The notes under the pieces: model-generated
The model's database searches: none
Told to the model about the DNA's origin: nothing
What the model saw: only the letters and a program-made list of their open reading frames with translations
Shown here: one piece after another, positions 1 through 7,487 of the stretch
How positions within the stretch are numbered: position 1 is the first letter of the stretch
Layout: every line of letters starts with the position of its first letter
Program-made: the position numbers and the translations under genes
Source: Pseudomonas sp. GV071
GTDB taxonomy: Bacteria > Pseudomonadota > Gammaproteobacteria > Pseudomonadales > Pseudomonadaceae
NCBI RefSeq assembly: GCF_003050835.1
Contig: NZ_QAOJ01000011.1
Span: 124,001-188,000, forward strand
Reading direction: 5' to 3'
Length of the DNA stretch: 64,000 bases

Positions 1-743
1 TCGCCCAGGTGAGCGCGCCAGTAATCCAGCTGCCGCTCGGCTTCACCCGCCTCCAGCCAACTGCGCTGCCACAGCCCATAGTCGCGGTACTGCACAACCA
101 AGGCCGGCGCCTGCAGCGGCTGGCCGCAGACAATGGCGTTGTAACCGGCCATAAATTCCTGGATCAGGATGTTCATCGACCAGCCATCGGCAATGATGTG
201 ATGCATGGTCAGCAGCAGTACATGCTCATCCGCCGCCAGGCGCAGCAACTGCACCCGCAGCAACGGCCCCTGCTCCAGATCGAACGGCTGCGCCGCCTGC
301 TGTGCCACCACCTGCTGCGTACGCAACGGCTTGTCGGCCTCGGCCAACGTGCTCAGATCGGTGAACTGCAACGCCAGCGTCGCCTGCTCCGCCACCTGCT
401 GCCAGGCCACCTCCCCCTCCTGCACAAACGTGGTCCGCAGGCTTTCATGGCGCTGCACCAACCCATCGAAACTGGCCTGCAGCGCCTCACGATTGAGCGG
501 CCCGAGCAAACGCACCGCACTGGGCAAGTTGTACGCCGCACTGAGCGGCTCCAGTTGCCAGAGAAACCACATACGCTGCTGCGCATACGACAGGCGATTG
601 CGCTGCGCATGCTCCGGCACCGCCACGATCGGGTACTGCCCGAAATCAATCTGCTCAGCCGCCAACGCCGCCAGAAACAACCGCCGTTTTTCCGCCGGCA
701 ACTCAATAAAACGGCGCGCCAGAGAGGTATCAGAAGTGCTCAT
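1..743 (-). CDS. Non-ribosomal peptide synthetase, N-terminal condensation domain (partial; pyoverdine PvdI/J-like)
   Basis: The protein starts at the ATG at 743 and runs off the left edge, so only about 247 residues are visible. After a short helical leader comes an LCL-type condensation domain. It carries the C1-type motif LSYAQQRMWFLWQLEP and the catalytic HHxxxDG motif as MHHIIADGW. Such domains join the growing peptide to the next amino acid on carrier proteins in the cytoplasm. Opening directly with a condensation domain argues against PvdL, which begins with an acyl-CoA ligase domain, and fits internal pyoverdine synthetases such as PvdI or PvdJ; the leader resembles PvdI as I remember it. 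The iron-starvation promoter at 795-818 supports a siderophore role. Adenylation specificities lie outside the window, so the exact gene cannot be named. Confidence 0.9.
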   Translation of the reverse strand, partial: MSTSDTSLARRFIELPAEKRRLFLAALAAEQIDFGQYPIVAVPEHAQRNRLSYAQQRMWFLWQLEPLSAAYNLPSAVRLLGPLNREALQASFDGLVQRHESLRTTFVQEGEVAWQQVAEQATLALQFTDLSTLAEADKPLRTQQVVAQQAAQPFDLEQGPLLRVQLLRLAADEHVLLLTMHHIIADGWSMNILIQEFMAGYNAIVCGQPLQAPALVVQYRDYGLWQRSWLEAGEAERQLDYWRAHLG

Positions 744-794
744 GTATCGTCCGAACCGGTGATGGGAGTGCGGGAACTCCGCGATACCAGTTGA

Positions 795-818
795 ACGAAG
801 AATGGGGGGTGGGATTTA
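795..818 (-). promoter_or_regulatory. PvdS-type iron-starvation promoter (TAAAT-N16-CGT)
   Basis: On the minus strand TAAAT lies at 818-814 and CGT at 797-795, separated by exactly 16 bases. This matches the known consensus for the extracytoplasmic sigma factor PvdS. The CGT is about 52 bases upstream of the synthetase ATG at 743, a normal leader length. It implies Fur/PvdS-controlled expression under iron limitation. Confidence 0.8.
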
Positions 819-836
819 GGGGGAAGTGCTGATCAA

Positions 837-863
837 GAGCATCGCGGCTGAAGCCGCTCCTAC
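837..863. repeat. REP palindrome, class 1
   Basis: Contains GCGGCTGAAGCCGC (844-857) followed by TCCTAC, the core of the common Pseudomonas REP family. The same core recurs near 1249, 49511, 55788-55856 and, in a divergent form, 59125-59186. Confidence 0.8.
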
Positions 864-1106
864 GGACACAGTTTGCTCAGCCTAGAGCTTTTGAATTTGA
901 TCTGGCTTGTGATCTGGCTTGTGATCTGGCTGTTGATCTCGCTTTTGATCTTGATCCACCCGCCCCGTTAGCGAAGGCCGAGTGCAGGCGCTGCGTAAGG
1001 GGTTGAGCGGCCGGGAGCCGCGAAAGGCAGAGACAGGCCATGGATGGCCTGTTCTGCTGGCCCCTGGAGCGGCGCCGGAATGAGGGGACCCGAAGCGCAG
1101 CGGAGG

Positions 1107-1212
1107 GCCGAGGTTGGGGCAAGATTTTTTGGTTTCTTTTTTATCGACTGAAAAAAGAAACTCGCGCGTAAGGCGCGAAACAAAACGCCCAGCGCTCCCG
1201 GTAATGCAGAAC
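1107..1212. repeat. Hairpin repeat, copy A
   Basis: The left flank reads GCCGAGGT.GGGGCAAG and is followed by an 11-bp perfect stem (1132-1142 pairing with 1151-1161) and then a 34-base block (1162-1195) identical to 1431-1464 in copy B. The stem sequence differs from copy B but both fold, so pairing is conserved rather than sequence. Confidence 0.75.
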
Positions 1213-1364
1213 ACCGAAGCACGAAAAGCCAACAGCCACCGTTTGCAGGAATCGCGGCTGAAGCCCCTCCCACCAAAGCAGATCGAGCAAGCAGCACGCT
1301 TGTGACCTGGTTTGTGATCTTGATCTGGCTGTTGATCTTGCTCCACCCGCCCCGTTAGCGAAGG

Positions 1365-1478
1365 CCGAGGTCGGGGCAAGCGTTTTGCCTACTTTTTCGT
1401 GGCCGGCACTCCGGCGACTGGAAAAGTAGGTCGCGCGTAAGGCGCGAAACAAAACGCCCAGCGCACGCGGTAATGCAG
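1365..1478. repeat. Hairpin repeat, copy B
   Basis: Same architecture as copy A. The outer stem is 1388-1396 with 1422-1430, with a second inner stem GCCGG/CCGGC at 1402-1406 and 1411-1415. The 34-base right block 1431-1464 is identical to copy A. The element ends about 17 bases before the stop of the binding-protein gene read toward it on the minus strand. Confidence 0.75.
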
Positions 1479-1495
1479 ACAAAAGCAGCCCCTAC

Positions 1496-2431
1496 TCAGG
1501 GCCGCCAGACGGCCGCCCCAACATCCACCTTCTTCGGCAACAACCGATTAGCCAAAAACAAATCCGCCGTCGCCTGCTGCGCCGCCACAATCTCCTCACT
1601 CACCGCAATCGGCGGCGACGCCGGCCGGTGCGTAAACGTCCGCTCAATCACCGCCTCCGGCAAGCCCATAAACCCCGCCAACAAACGCACACTCGCCTCT
1701 TTATCCGAACGCGTCAGCGCCTCCGCCTTACCCAACTCATCCAACAACGCCGGAATAAACTCAGGATTGGCCTGCGCATACGGCCGCGCCGCCAGAAAAA
1801 ACGGCCCGATCAAGCCCAGCCCCTCGCCATTGGCCAGCAACCGCGCCTTGCCCTCCAGCTCCAACGCCGAGTAATACGGGTCCCAGATCACCCAGGCATC
1901 CACACTGCCCTGCTCGAACGCCGCCCGCGCATCCGCCGGCGACAGGTACACCGGCTGAATATCGCTGAACGCCAAGCCCGCTTTGTTCAACGCGCGCAGC
2001 AACAGGTTGTGCGAACTGGAGCCCTTCTGAAACGCCACCTTCTTGCCCTTGAGCTCGGCCACGCTGTGAATCGGGCTGTCGTTGCCGACCACAATCACCT
2101 CGGCCTGCGGCTTGGCCGGTTCAGCGGCGATGTACAGCAGATCGGCGCCGGCCGCCTGGGCGAACAGCGGTGGGATATCGCCTGTCGAGCCGACATCCAG
2201 GGCGCCAATGTTCAGCGCCTCGAGCATCTGCGGTCCGGCCGGAAACTCGATCCATTTGATCTGCGTCTGGGCAAAGCGCTGCTCCAGCAGCTTGTGCTCT
2301 TTGGCCAGCACCAGGCTGGCCGAGCCCTTCTGGTAGCCGATGCGCAGGCTGGCCGGATCGGCCAGCACCAATTGGCTGGCGGCCAGCAGCGCCAACAGCG
2401 CAGCAACCCGTGTTGATAGCGTCATGCTCAT
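1496..2431 (-). CDS. Sulfonate-type ABC transporter periplasmic substrate-binding protein (SsuA-like)
   Basis: About 311 residues with an N-terminal hydrophobic signal peptide (about residues 1-24, ending QLVLA before DPASLRIGYQ). The fold signature is that of SsuA/TauA/NMT1 binding proteins: LRIGYQKGSASLVLAK at the start, GALDVGSTGD, and a PxxxVELKGKKVAFQKGSSSH-like segment. It should capture an aliphatic sulfonate or similar ligand in the periplasm. The ATG at 2431 overlaps the stop of the reductase gene upstream (ATGA). A second ATG at 2425 has a better-spaced GGGA and may be the real start. No permease or ATPase gene is next to it, so its membrane partner must be encoded elsewhere. Confidence 0.85.
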   Translation of the reverse strand: MSMTLSTRVAALLALLAASQLVLADPASLRIGYQKGSASLVLAKEHKLLEQRFAQTQIKWIEFPAGPQMLEALNIGALDVGSTGDIPPLFAQAAGADLLYIAAEPAKPQAEVIVVGNDSPIHSVAELKGKKVAFQKGSSSHNLLLRALNKAGLAFSDIQPVYLSPADARAAFEQGSVDAWVIWDPYYSALELEGKARLLANGEGLGLIGPFFLAARPYAQANPEFIPALLDELGKAEALTRSDKEASVRLLAGFMGLPEAVIERTFTHRPASPPIAVSEEIVAAQQATADLFLANRLLPKKVDVGAAVWRP

Positions 2432-3468
2432 TCCCAATCGGTGGAGGGTTTTTCCCAGAGGTTGATCCCGCCTTCAACGGCGAAGCGGTCGATCTCGGCC
2501 AGCTCCTCCGTACTGAAGGCCAGGTTGTTCAAGGCGCCGACGTTTTCGATGATCTGCTCCGGGTGGCTGGCGCCGATCAATGCAGAGGTCACCCGCGGGT
2601 CGCGCAGGGTCCAGGCCAGGGCCAGTTGCGCCAGACTCTGGCCACGGCGTTTGGCGATTTCATTGAGGGCGCGGGCGCGCTCGATATTGGCCTCGGACAG
2701 GTGCGAGGGCAGCAACGAACCGCCACCGGGACGGTTGACCCGCGAGTCCTGCGGCACGCCATTCAGGTACTTGTCGCTGAGCAGCCCCTGGGCCAGGGCG
2801 GTGAACACGATCACCCCGGCGCCGACTTCCTCGGTGGCATCCAGAAGGTCTTTTTCGATCCAGCGGTTGAGCAGGTTGTAGGCCGGCTGGTGAATCAGCA
2901 GCGGCACCTTGCGCTCGCGCAGTAAGGCGGTGAGCTCACGGGTTTTGCCGGCTGAATAAGACGAGATGCCGATGTACAGCGCCTTGCCCTGCTCGACGAT
3001 GCTGGCCAGCGCGCCGGCGGTTTCTTCCAGCGGCGTAAGCGGGTCGAAGCGGTGCGAATAGAAGATGTCGACGTAGTCCAGGCCCAGGCGCTGCAGGCTC
3101 TGGTCGAGGCTGGAAATCAGGTATTTGCGCGAGCTGCCGCCCTGGCCATAAGGGCCGGGCCACATGTCCCAACCGGCTTTGCTGGAGATGATCAGCTCGT
3201 CGCGATGGCTGCTGAAGTCTTCCTTGAGCAGGCGACCGAAATTGGTTTCGGCGCTGCCGTAAGGCGGGCCGTAGTTGTTGGCCAGGTCGAAGTGATTGAT
3301 GCCCAGATCGAACGCCGTGCGCAGCAGGGCGCGCTGGGTGGAGATCGGCGTGGCGTCGCCAAAGTTGTGCCACAGGCCCAGGGACAGGGCCGGCAACACC
3401 AGGCCGCTGCGACCGACGCGGCGGTAAGGCATGGAGGTGTAGCGGTCGGGGTTGGCGAGGTAGGTCAT
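2428..3468 (-). CDS. Aldo-keto reductase, YghZ/L-glyceraldehyde 3-phosphate reductase type
   Basis: 346 residues, the usual length for this family. The N-terminus (NPDRYTSMPYRRVGRSGL.LPALSLGLWHNFG) is the YghZ/Gpr signature, followed by the (beta/alpha)8 landmarks: NHFDLANNYGPPYGSAE (catalytic Asp and Tyr), ISSKAGWDMWPGPYG (catalytic Lys), YSHRFDP (His). Family members reduce small aldehydes such as L-glyceraldehyde 3-phosphate or methylglyoxal with NADPH in the cytoplasm. It lies between the monooxygenase (about 50 bases away) and the binding protein (4-base overlap), so it is probably in the same transcript and may handle an aldehyde released by the monooxygenase. That link is inference. 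Confidence 0.88.
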   Translation of the reverse strand: MTYLANPDRYTSMPYRRVGRSGLVLPALSLGLWHNFGDATPISTQRALLRTAFDLGINHFDLANNYGPPYGSAETNFGRLLKEDFSSHRDELIISSKAGWDMWPGPYGQGGSSRKYLISSLDQSLQRLGLDYVDIFYSHRFDPLTPLEETAGALASIVEQGKALYIGISSYSAGKTRELTALLRERKVPLLIHQPAYNLLNRWIEKDLLDATEEVGAGVIVFTALAQGLLSDKYLNGVPQDSRVNRPGGGSLLPSHLSEANIERARALNEIAKRRGQSLAQLALAWTLRDPRVTSALIGASHPEQIIENVGALNNLAFSTEELAEIDRFAVEGGINLWEKPSTDWE

Positions 3469-3517
3469 GGAGTGTCCTTTGGGTGTCGACGATCCTTGTG
3501 GGAGGGGCCGAGTTGTG

Positions 3518-4843
3518 TCAGAAAAATGGGTTACCAGGCTGCGCTAGCCCCAGGTGCTCACGCAATGTACGGCCCTGGTACTGACTGCGAAACAGCCCGC
3601 GGCGTTGCAGTTCGGGCACAACATAGTTGGCGACGTCTTCCAGGCCTGCCGGCAGATGTGGCACCAGCACGTTGAAGCCGTCGGCGGCGCGGCCTTCGAA
3701 CCAGGCTTGCAGTTCATCGGCGATGTCAGTGGCGGTGCCGATCAGGCTGTAGTGCCCGCGCCCGCCGGCAATGCGCCGGCCCAGCTGGGCCAGGGTCAGG
3801 TGCTCGGCACCAGCCAGTTCGGTGAGCAGTTTCTGCCGGCTTTGCTGGCCGTTTTCGGTCAGCGGCAGCTCCGGTAGCGGACCGTCCAATGGATAACCGG
3901 ACAGGTCGAAGTTACCCAGCATCCTGCCGAGCAAGGCGACGCCCACTTGCGGCTCCACCAGCTCCTGGAATTGCTCGAACTTTTCCTGTGCCTCGGCGGT
4001 GCTTTGCCCGACTACGACAAACACGCCCGGCATGATTTTCAATGAGTCTTCACTGCGGCCAAATTTGCCCAGGCGGCCTTTGAGGTCGGCGTAAAACGCC
4101 TGGGCCTTGGCCAGTGAGGTTTGCGCGGTGAACACCACTTCGGCGGTTTCGGCGGCCAGTTCGCGGCCGGTTTCCGAGGAGCCAGCCTGGACGATCACCG
4201 GCCGGCCCTGGGGCGAGCGCGCGACGTTGAGCGGGCCCTTGACCTTGAAGTGTTCACCGCTGTGGTTGAGCACGTGCAGCTTGGCCGGGTCGTAGAACTG
4301 GCCGGCGGCTTTGTCGCGCACAAAGGCGTCGTCGGCCCAGCTGTCCCACAGGCCCGTGACCACCTGGTGGAATTCGCGGGCACGGGCATAACGCTCGGCG
4401 TGGGGAATATGGGCGTCGCGGCCAAAGTTGTAGGCCTCGGCGGCGGCATCGCTAGTCACCAGGTTCCAGCCGGAGCGGCCACCGGAAAGGTGGTCCAGCG
4501 AGGCGAATTTGCGTGCCACGTGGTAGGGCTCGTTGTAGCTGGTGGTAACGGTGCTGATCAGGCCGATACGCTCGGTCACGGCGCTGAGGGCAGCGAGCAA
4601 GGTCAGCGGCTCGAAGTACACCGAACGCGAGGTGTGGCTGGCGATTTCATCGGTACTCGCGGCCACGCTGTCGGCGACGAACAGCGCATCAAAACAGGCC
4701 GCTTCGGCGATCTGCGCGGTGCGTTTGTAGCTGGAAAAATCCAGCGGGTTGGCCGGCACGTCGGGGTGACGCCAAGCGGCGACATGGTGGCCGCCTGCCA
4801 TAAGAAAGGCGCCGAGGCTGAGTTGACGGGGTTGCTTGCTCAT
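3518..4843 (-). CDS. FMN-dependent monooxygenase of the NtaA/SnaA/DszA family (LLM class)
   Basis: 441 residues, typical of two-component flavin monooxygenases that need a separate FMN reductase. The N-terminal LGAFLMAGGHH.AAWRHP and the stretch HVARKFASLDHLSGGRSGWNLVTS are diagnostic of the NtaA/SnaA/DszA branch. These enzymes oxidise chelators, sulfones or other C-S/C-N compounds using FMNH2 and O2. The neighbouring sulfonate-type binding protein suggests an organosulfur substrate. No flavin reductase gene is visible nearby. The specific substrate cannot be read from sequence. Confidence 0.88.
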   Translation of the reverse strand: MSKQPRQLSLGAFLMAGGHHVAAWRHPDVPANPLDFSSYKRTAQIAEAACFDALFVADSVAASTDEIASHTSRSVYFEPLTLLAALSAVTERIGLISTVTTSYNEPYHVARKFASLDHLSGGRSGWNLVTSDAAAEAYNFGRDAHIPHAERYARAREFHQVVTGLWDSWADDAFVRDKAAGQFYDPAKLHVLNHSGEHFKVKGPLNVARSPQGRPVIVQAGSSETGRELAAETAEVVFTAQTSLAKAQAFYADLKGRLGKFGRSEDSLKIMPGVFVVVGQSTAEAQEKFEQFQELVEPQVGVALLGRMLGNFDLSGYPLDGPLPELPLTENGQQSRQKLLTELAGAEHLTLAQLGRRIAGGRGHYSLIGTATDIADELQAWFEGRAADGFNVLVPHLPAGLEDVANYVVPELQRRGLFRSQYQGRTLREHLGLAQPGNPFF

Positions 4844-4994
4844 AACATCTGTACCTGCTCTGACGGAAAAGCCGTGGCTCGCTCTGCGGCGGTTGCCACG
4901 GGGTTTTGCACGTAGGTTGGGTTGAGCTCAAGGCGAAGCCCAAGAGGCCGGCCGAGGCCGGCGCTTGTCGGTGGATGGAAGAACCGCGTATTGC

Positions 4995-7220
4995 TTAAAA
5001 ATCCTTACGCACCTCTACGCCGAAGTAACGTTGGTCATCCCGTGGCACGGAGCGGTACACGTAGTTGGTGCCGCTGTAGGCCAGGCCGTTGGAGTAGCTC
5101 TTGTCGGCGAGGTTCTTGCCCAGCAGCGCCACGCGCCAGCCCTGGTTGTAGTTGGCCAGGGCGACACTGGCGTTCCAGATGCCGTAGGCGCCTTGAATGG
5201 TGTTCTCGTTCTGGTCAAGGCTGTACTGCACTTGGTCTTGCCAGGCGTAGTCGGTGCTCAGCTCGATATCCAGGCCGTTATCCAGCGGGATGGTGTAGTC
5301 GCCGCGTACATAGGTTTTCCAGTCCGGGCTGTACGGCAGCGGCTTGCCATTGATGTCGCAGTTGGCGGCCGCATTGGCTGGGCAGGTGAACTCATCCACG
5401 CGCGCTTTGGTGTAGGCCAGCGCGCCAGAGAGTTTGAACTGGCTGGTGACCTGGAACGCAGTATCGAGCTCCACGCCTTCGGTTTTCACGCTACCGGCGT
5501 TGATCAAGCGGGTTACCACCGTGCCGCCGACCACGTCGTAGAAGTTGGCCTGGTAGTTGTCGTACTCGGTGTGGAACACCGCGACGTTGGCCGTCAGGCG
5601 ATTGTTGAACGCCGTGCTTTTCAGGCCCACTTCCCAGGAGTTGGAGGTTTCCGGTTTCAGCGGTTGTTCATCACGCGCCTGCATGTTGAAGAACACGTTG
5701 TAGGCCGGCCCTTTGTAGCCGCGGGAATAGGTGATGTAGCTGGTCAGGTTGTCGTTGATGTCGTACTGGAAGCCCGCGCGGCCGGTAAAGCCGTCCTCGT
5801 CCACCGAGCCGTCGCTGGCGTAGTTCGGGTTGATCCCGGTAGCAGCGCCCGTGCGCACGCGCTGATGTTTGTATTCGAGGTCGTCGTGGGTCCAGCGCAG
5901 GCCGAGAATGCCGCGCAAATCATCCGTGAAGTTGAAGGTGTTTTCACCGAACAACGCGACGCTGTCGTTGGTTGCCTCGTAGTCGGCGCGGCCAGACTGG
6001 GTGGACGCCGCAGTAGTGACTGCACGCCGGTAGGTCTCCTCGCTCTTGCCGTGCATGTAGAAGGCGCCGAGCACGTACTCGTTGAACTCACCTTTGGGCG
6101 ACGCCAGGCGCAACTCCTGCGAGTACTGGTTGTAGTCCAGCTGGCCTTTGTCCTGGGATTGCGGTGCGCCAACGGCGATCTGCGACAGGCGATCACCGTC
6201 CTGGTACTGGGTGTTGTTCCAGCCACGCCATGCCGTGATCGAGGTCAGGGTGAAGTCGCCCAGCGCCCAGTCCACTTGCCCGGACAAGCCCTGGTTGCGG
6301 TCGTCGACGCGGGTGTTCATTTCGCTGCTGATGCTGCGGTTGTGGTCACTCGGCGACACGCTGCTGTCGACCAGCGAACCGAAGGCAGCGCCGGTCTGGG
6401 TCAGCACGCCGTTGGGGATAGTGTCTTTGCCCTGGGTGTAGTCGGCGATCAGGGTCACTTTCAGTTCGTCGTTGGGTTCGAACTCAAGTTTGCCGCGTGC
6501 GCCTTTGCGGTCGTAGCCGTTGGCGTCGTCGCCGTTGTATTCGTTGTCGACGTTGCCGTCGTACTTGCCCAGCAAGGTGGTCAGCGAGCCTTTCAGGGTG
6601 TCGGTCAGACGCCCGCCGATGCCGAAGCGCAGGCGGTTTTCATTGCCACCACCAAAATGCGAATAGTCGACGTAACCCTGGGTTTCTTCCGGCGCCTCTT
6701 TGCTGACGATGTTCAGCACACCGGCCGAGGCGTTCTTGCCGAACAGCGTGCCTTGCGGGCCGCGCAGCACTTCGATGCGTTCGAGGTCGAGCAGGTCGAG
6801 GGTCGACTGCCCCGGGCGGCCGAGCACCACGCCATCGATTACGGTGGCGACGGTAGGCTCGATACCTGGCGAGGTGGTGATGGTGCCGACGCCGCGAATA
6901 AACAGCGAGGTGTCTTTGTTCGACGCGCCGCTGCGGTAGTTGAGGGTGGGCACTTGCTGAACGATGGTCGACACGTTGTTGCGGTTGTCGCGCTCCAGTT
7001 GTTCGCCATCAACCACCGAAACGGCCACCGGCACCTTCTGCAGCGACTCTTCGCGGCGGGTGGCGGTAACCGTCACGGTGTTCAGAACCGGCGCGTCTTC
7101 GGCTTGTGTGCCGGTAGTGGCCGGCTGCTCGGCAGCGACACTGTGTTGGCCGAGTACGGCCAGCAGAACCGCAACAGCCAGGGGGCTGCGACGGGCGATA
7201 AAAGTGTGAGTGGTATGCAT
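4995..7220 (-). CDS. TonB-dependent outer-membrane receptor
   Basis: 741 residues. A signal peptide (about residues 1-29) precedes a plug domain with a TonB-box-like segment (NTVTVTATRREESLQKVPVAVSVV), and the protein ends ...QRYFGVEVRKDF with the terminal Phe required for barrel assembly. The plug contains IRGVG and LRGPQGTLFGKNASAG motifs of the large sugar, vitamin and xenobiotic receptor branch rather than the siderophore type with a signalling domain. No FecR-interacting N-terminal extension is present. It probably imports the substrate of the downstream monooxygenase and reductase group. A promoter with a LacI-type operator over its start site lies upstream. Confidence 0.92.
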   Translation of the reverse strand: MHTTHTFIARRSPLAVAVLLAVLGQHSVAAEQPATTGTQAEDAPVLNTVTVTATRREESLQKVPVAVSVVDGEQLERDNRNNVSTIVQQVPTLNYRSGASNKDTSLFIRGVGTITTSPGIEPTVATVIDGVVLGRPGQSTLDLLDLERIEVLRGPQGTLFGKNASAGVLNIVSKEAPEETQGYVDYSHFGGGNENRLRFGIGGRLTDTLKGSLTTLLGKYDGNVDNEYNGDDANGYDRKGARGKLEFEPNDELKVTLIADYTQGKDTIPNGVLTQTGAAFGSLVDSSVSPSDHNRSISSEMNTRVDDRNQGLSGQVDWALGDFTLTSITAWRGWNNTQYQDGDRLSQIAVGAPQSQDKGQLDYNQYSQELRLASPKGEFNEYVLGAFYMHGKSEETYRRAVTTAASTQSGRADYEATNDSVALFGENTFNFTDDLRGILGLRWTHDDLEYKHQRVRTGAATGINPNYASDGSVDEDGFTGRAGFQYDINDNLTSYITYSRGYKGPAYNVFFNMQARDEQPLKPETSNSWEVGLKSTAFNNRLTANVAVFHTEYDNYQANFYDVVGGTVVTRLINAGSVKTEGVELDTAFQVTSQFKLSGALAYTKARVDEFTCPANAAANCDINGKPLPYSPDWKTYVRGDYTIPLDNGLDIELSTDYAWQDQVQYSLDQNENTIQGAYGIWNASVALANYNQGWRVALLGKNLADKSYSNGLAYSGTNYVYRSVPRDDQRYFGVEVRKDF

Positions 7221-7336
7221 CGTGAACTGCCCCTTCTAGACCAGACGTTGCCCACTGCTGCGGTGGGCTTGGGTTGAAGCTGTCGGTGTCTGGTCTCGCT
7301 CGTACGAGTGGCAGTGCGTGGCGACAGCGCGGCGCT

Positions 7337-7350
7337 TGTTAGCGCTAACA
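7337..7350. promoter_or_regulatory. LacI-family operator 1
   Basis: Perfect 14-bp palindrome TGTTAGCGCTAACA with the central CG typical of LacI/GalR-family sites. It overlaps the predicted start of the receptor transcript. Confidence 0.75.
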
Positions 7351-7355
7351 TCGCC

Positions 7356-7385
7356 AGTATCAGCGGCCGATTAATAGACCGTCAA
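7356..7385 (-). promoter_or_regulatory. Candidate sigma70 promoter of the TonB receptor gene
   Basis: On the minus strand TTGACG (7385-7380) is separated by 18 bases from GATACT (7361-7356). The expected transcription start falls near 7349, inside the palindrome 7337-7350, so a bound repressor would block initiation. Confidence 0.55.
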
Positions 7386-7437
7386 ATACTATTAAATTAC
7401 TTTTATATTCCATAAAGTGATTTACGAATCCTCTTTT

Positions 7438-7449
7438 GTTAGCGCTAAC
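7438..7449. promoter_or_regulatory. LacI-family operator 2
   Basis: The same 12-bp core GTTAGCGCTAAC as operator 1, exactly 100 bases away centre to centre and 38 bases before the GTG of the LacI-type gene. It suggests autoregulation and possible looping with operator 1. Confidence 0.75.
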
Positions 7450-7487
7450 GTGGCCGCCATTCTCCCCGCCCAGGAACGGCTTTTACC

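Larger units (their letters stand above)
744..1495. other. Non-coding repeat-rich interval
   Basis: About 750 bases with no credible gene. It holds the synthetase promoter, a REP, short tandem GATCTGGCTTGT-like units (about 895-957 and 1297-1345), two copies of a longer hairpin repeat (1107-1212 and 1365-1478), and a degenerate REP at 1249-1274. Open frames here are low-complexity, overlap the repeats in several frames and have no recognisable domain. Confidence 0.8.

Noticed and set aside
895..957. CRISPR-like short repeats
   Set aside because: The units are direct tandem repeats without unique spacers of constant length, and no cas genes are nearby.
882..1482. Several small genes in the repeat-rich interval
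   Set aside because: Their coding frames are low-complexity, overlap each other on both strands and coincide with the repeat blocks.
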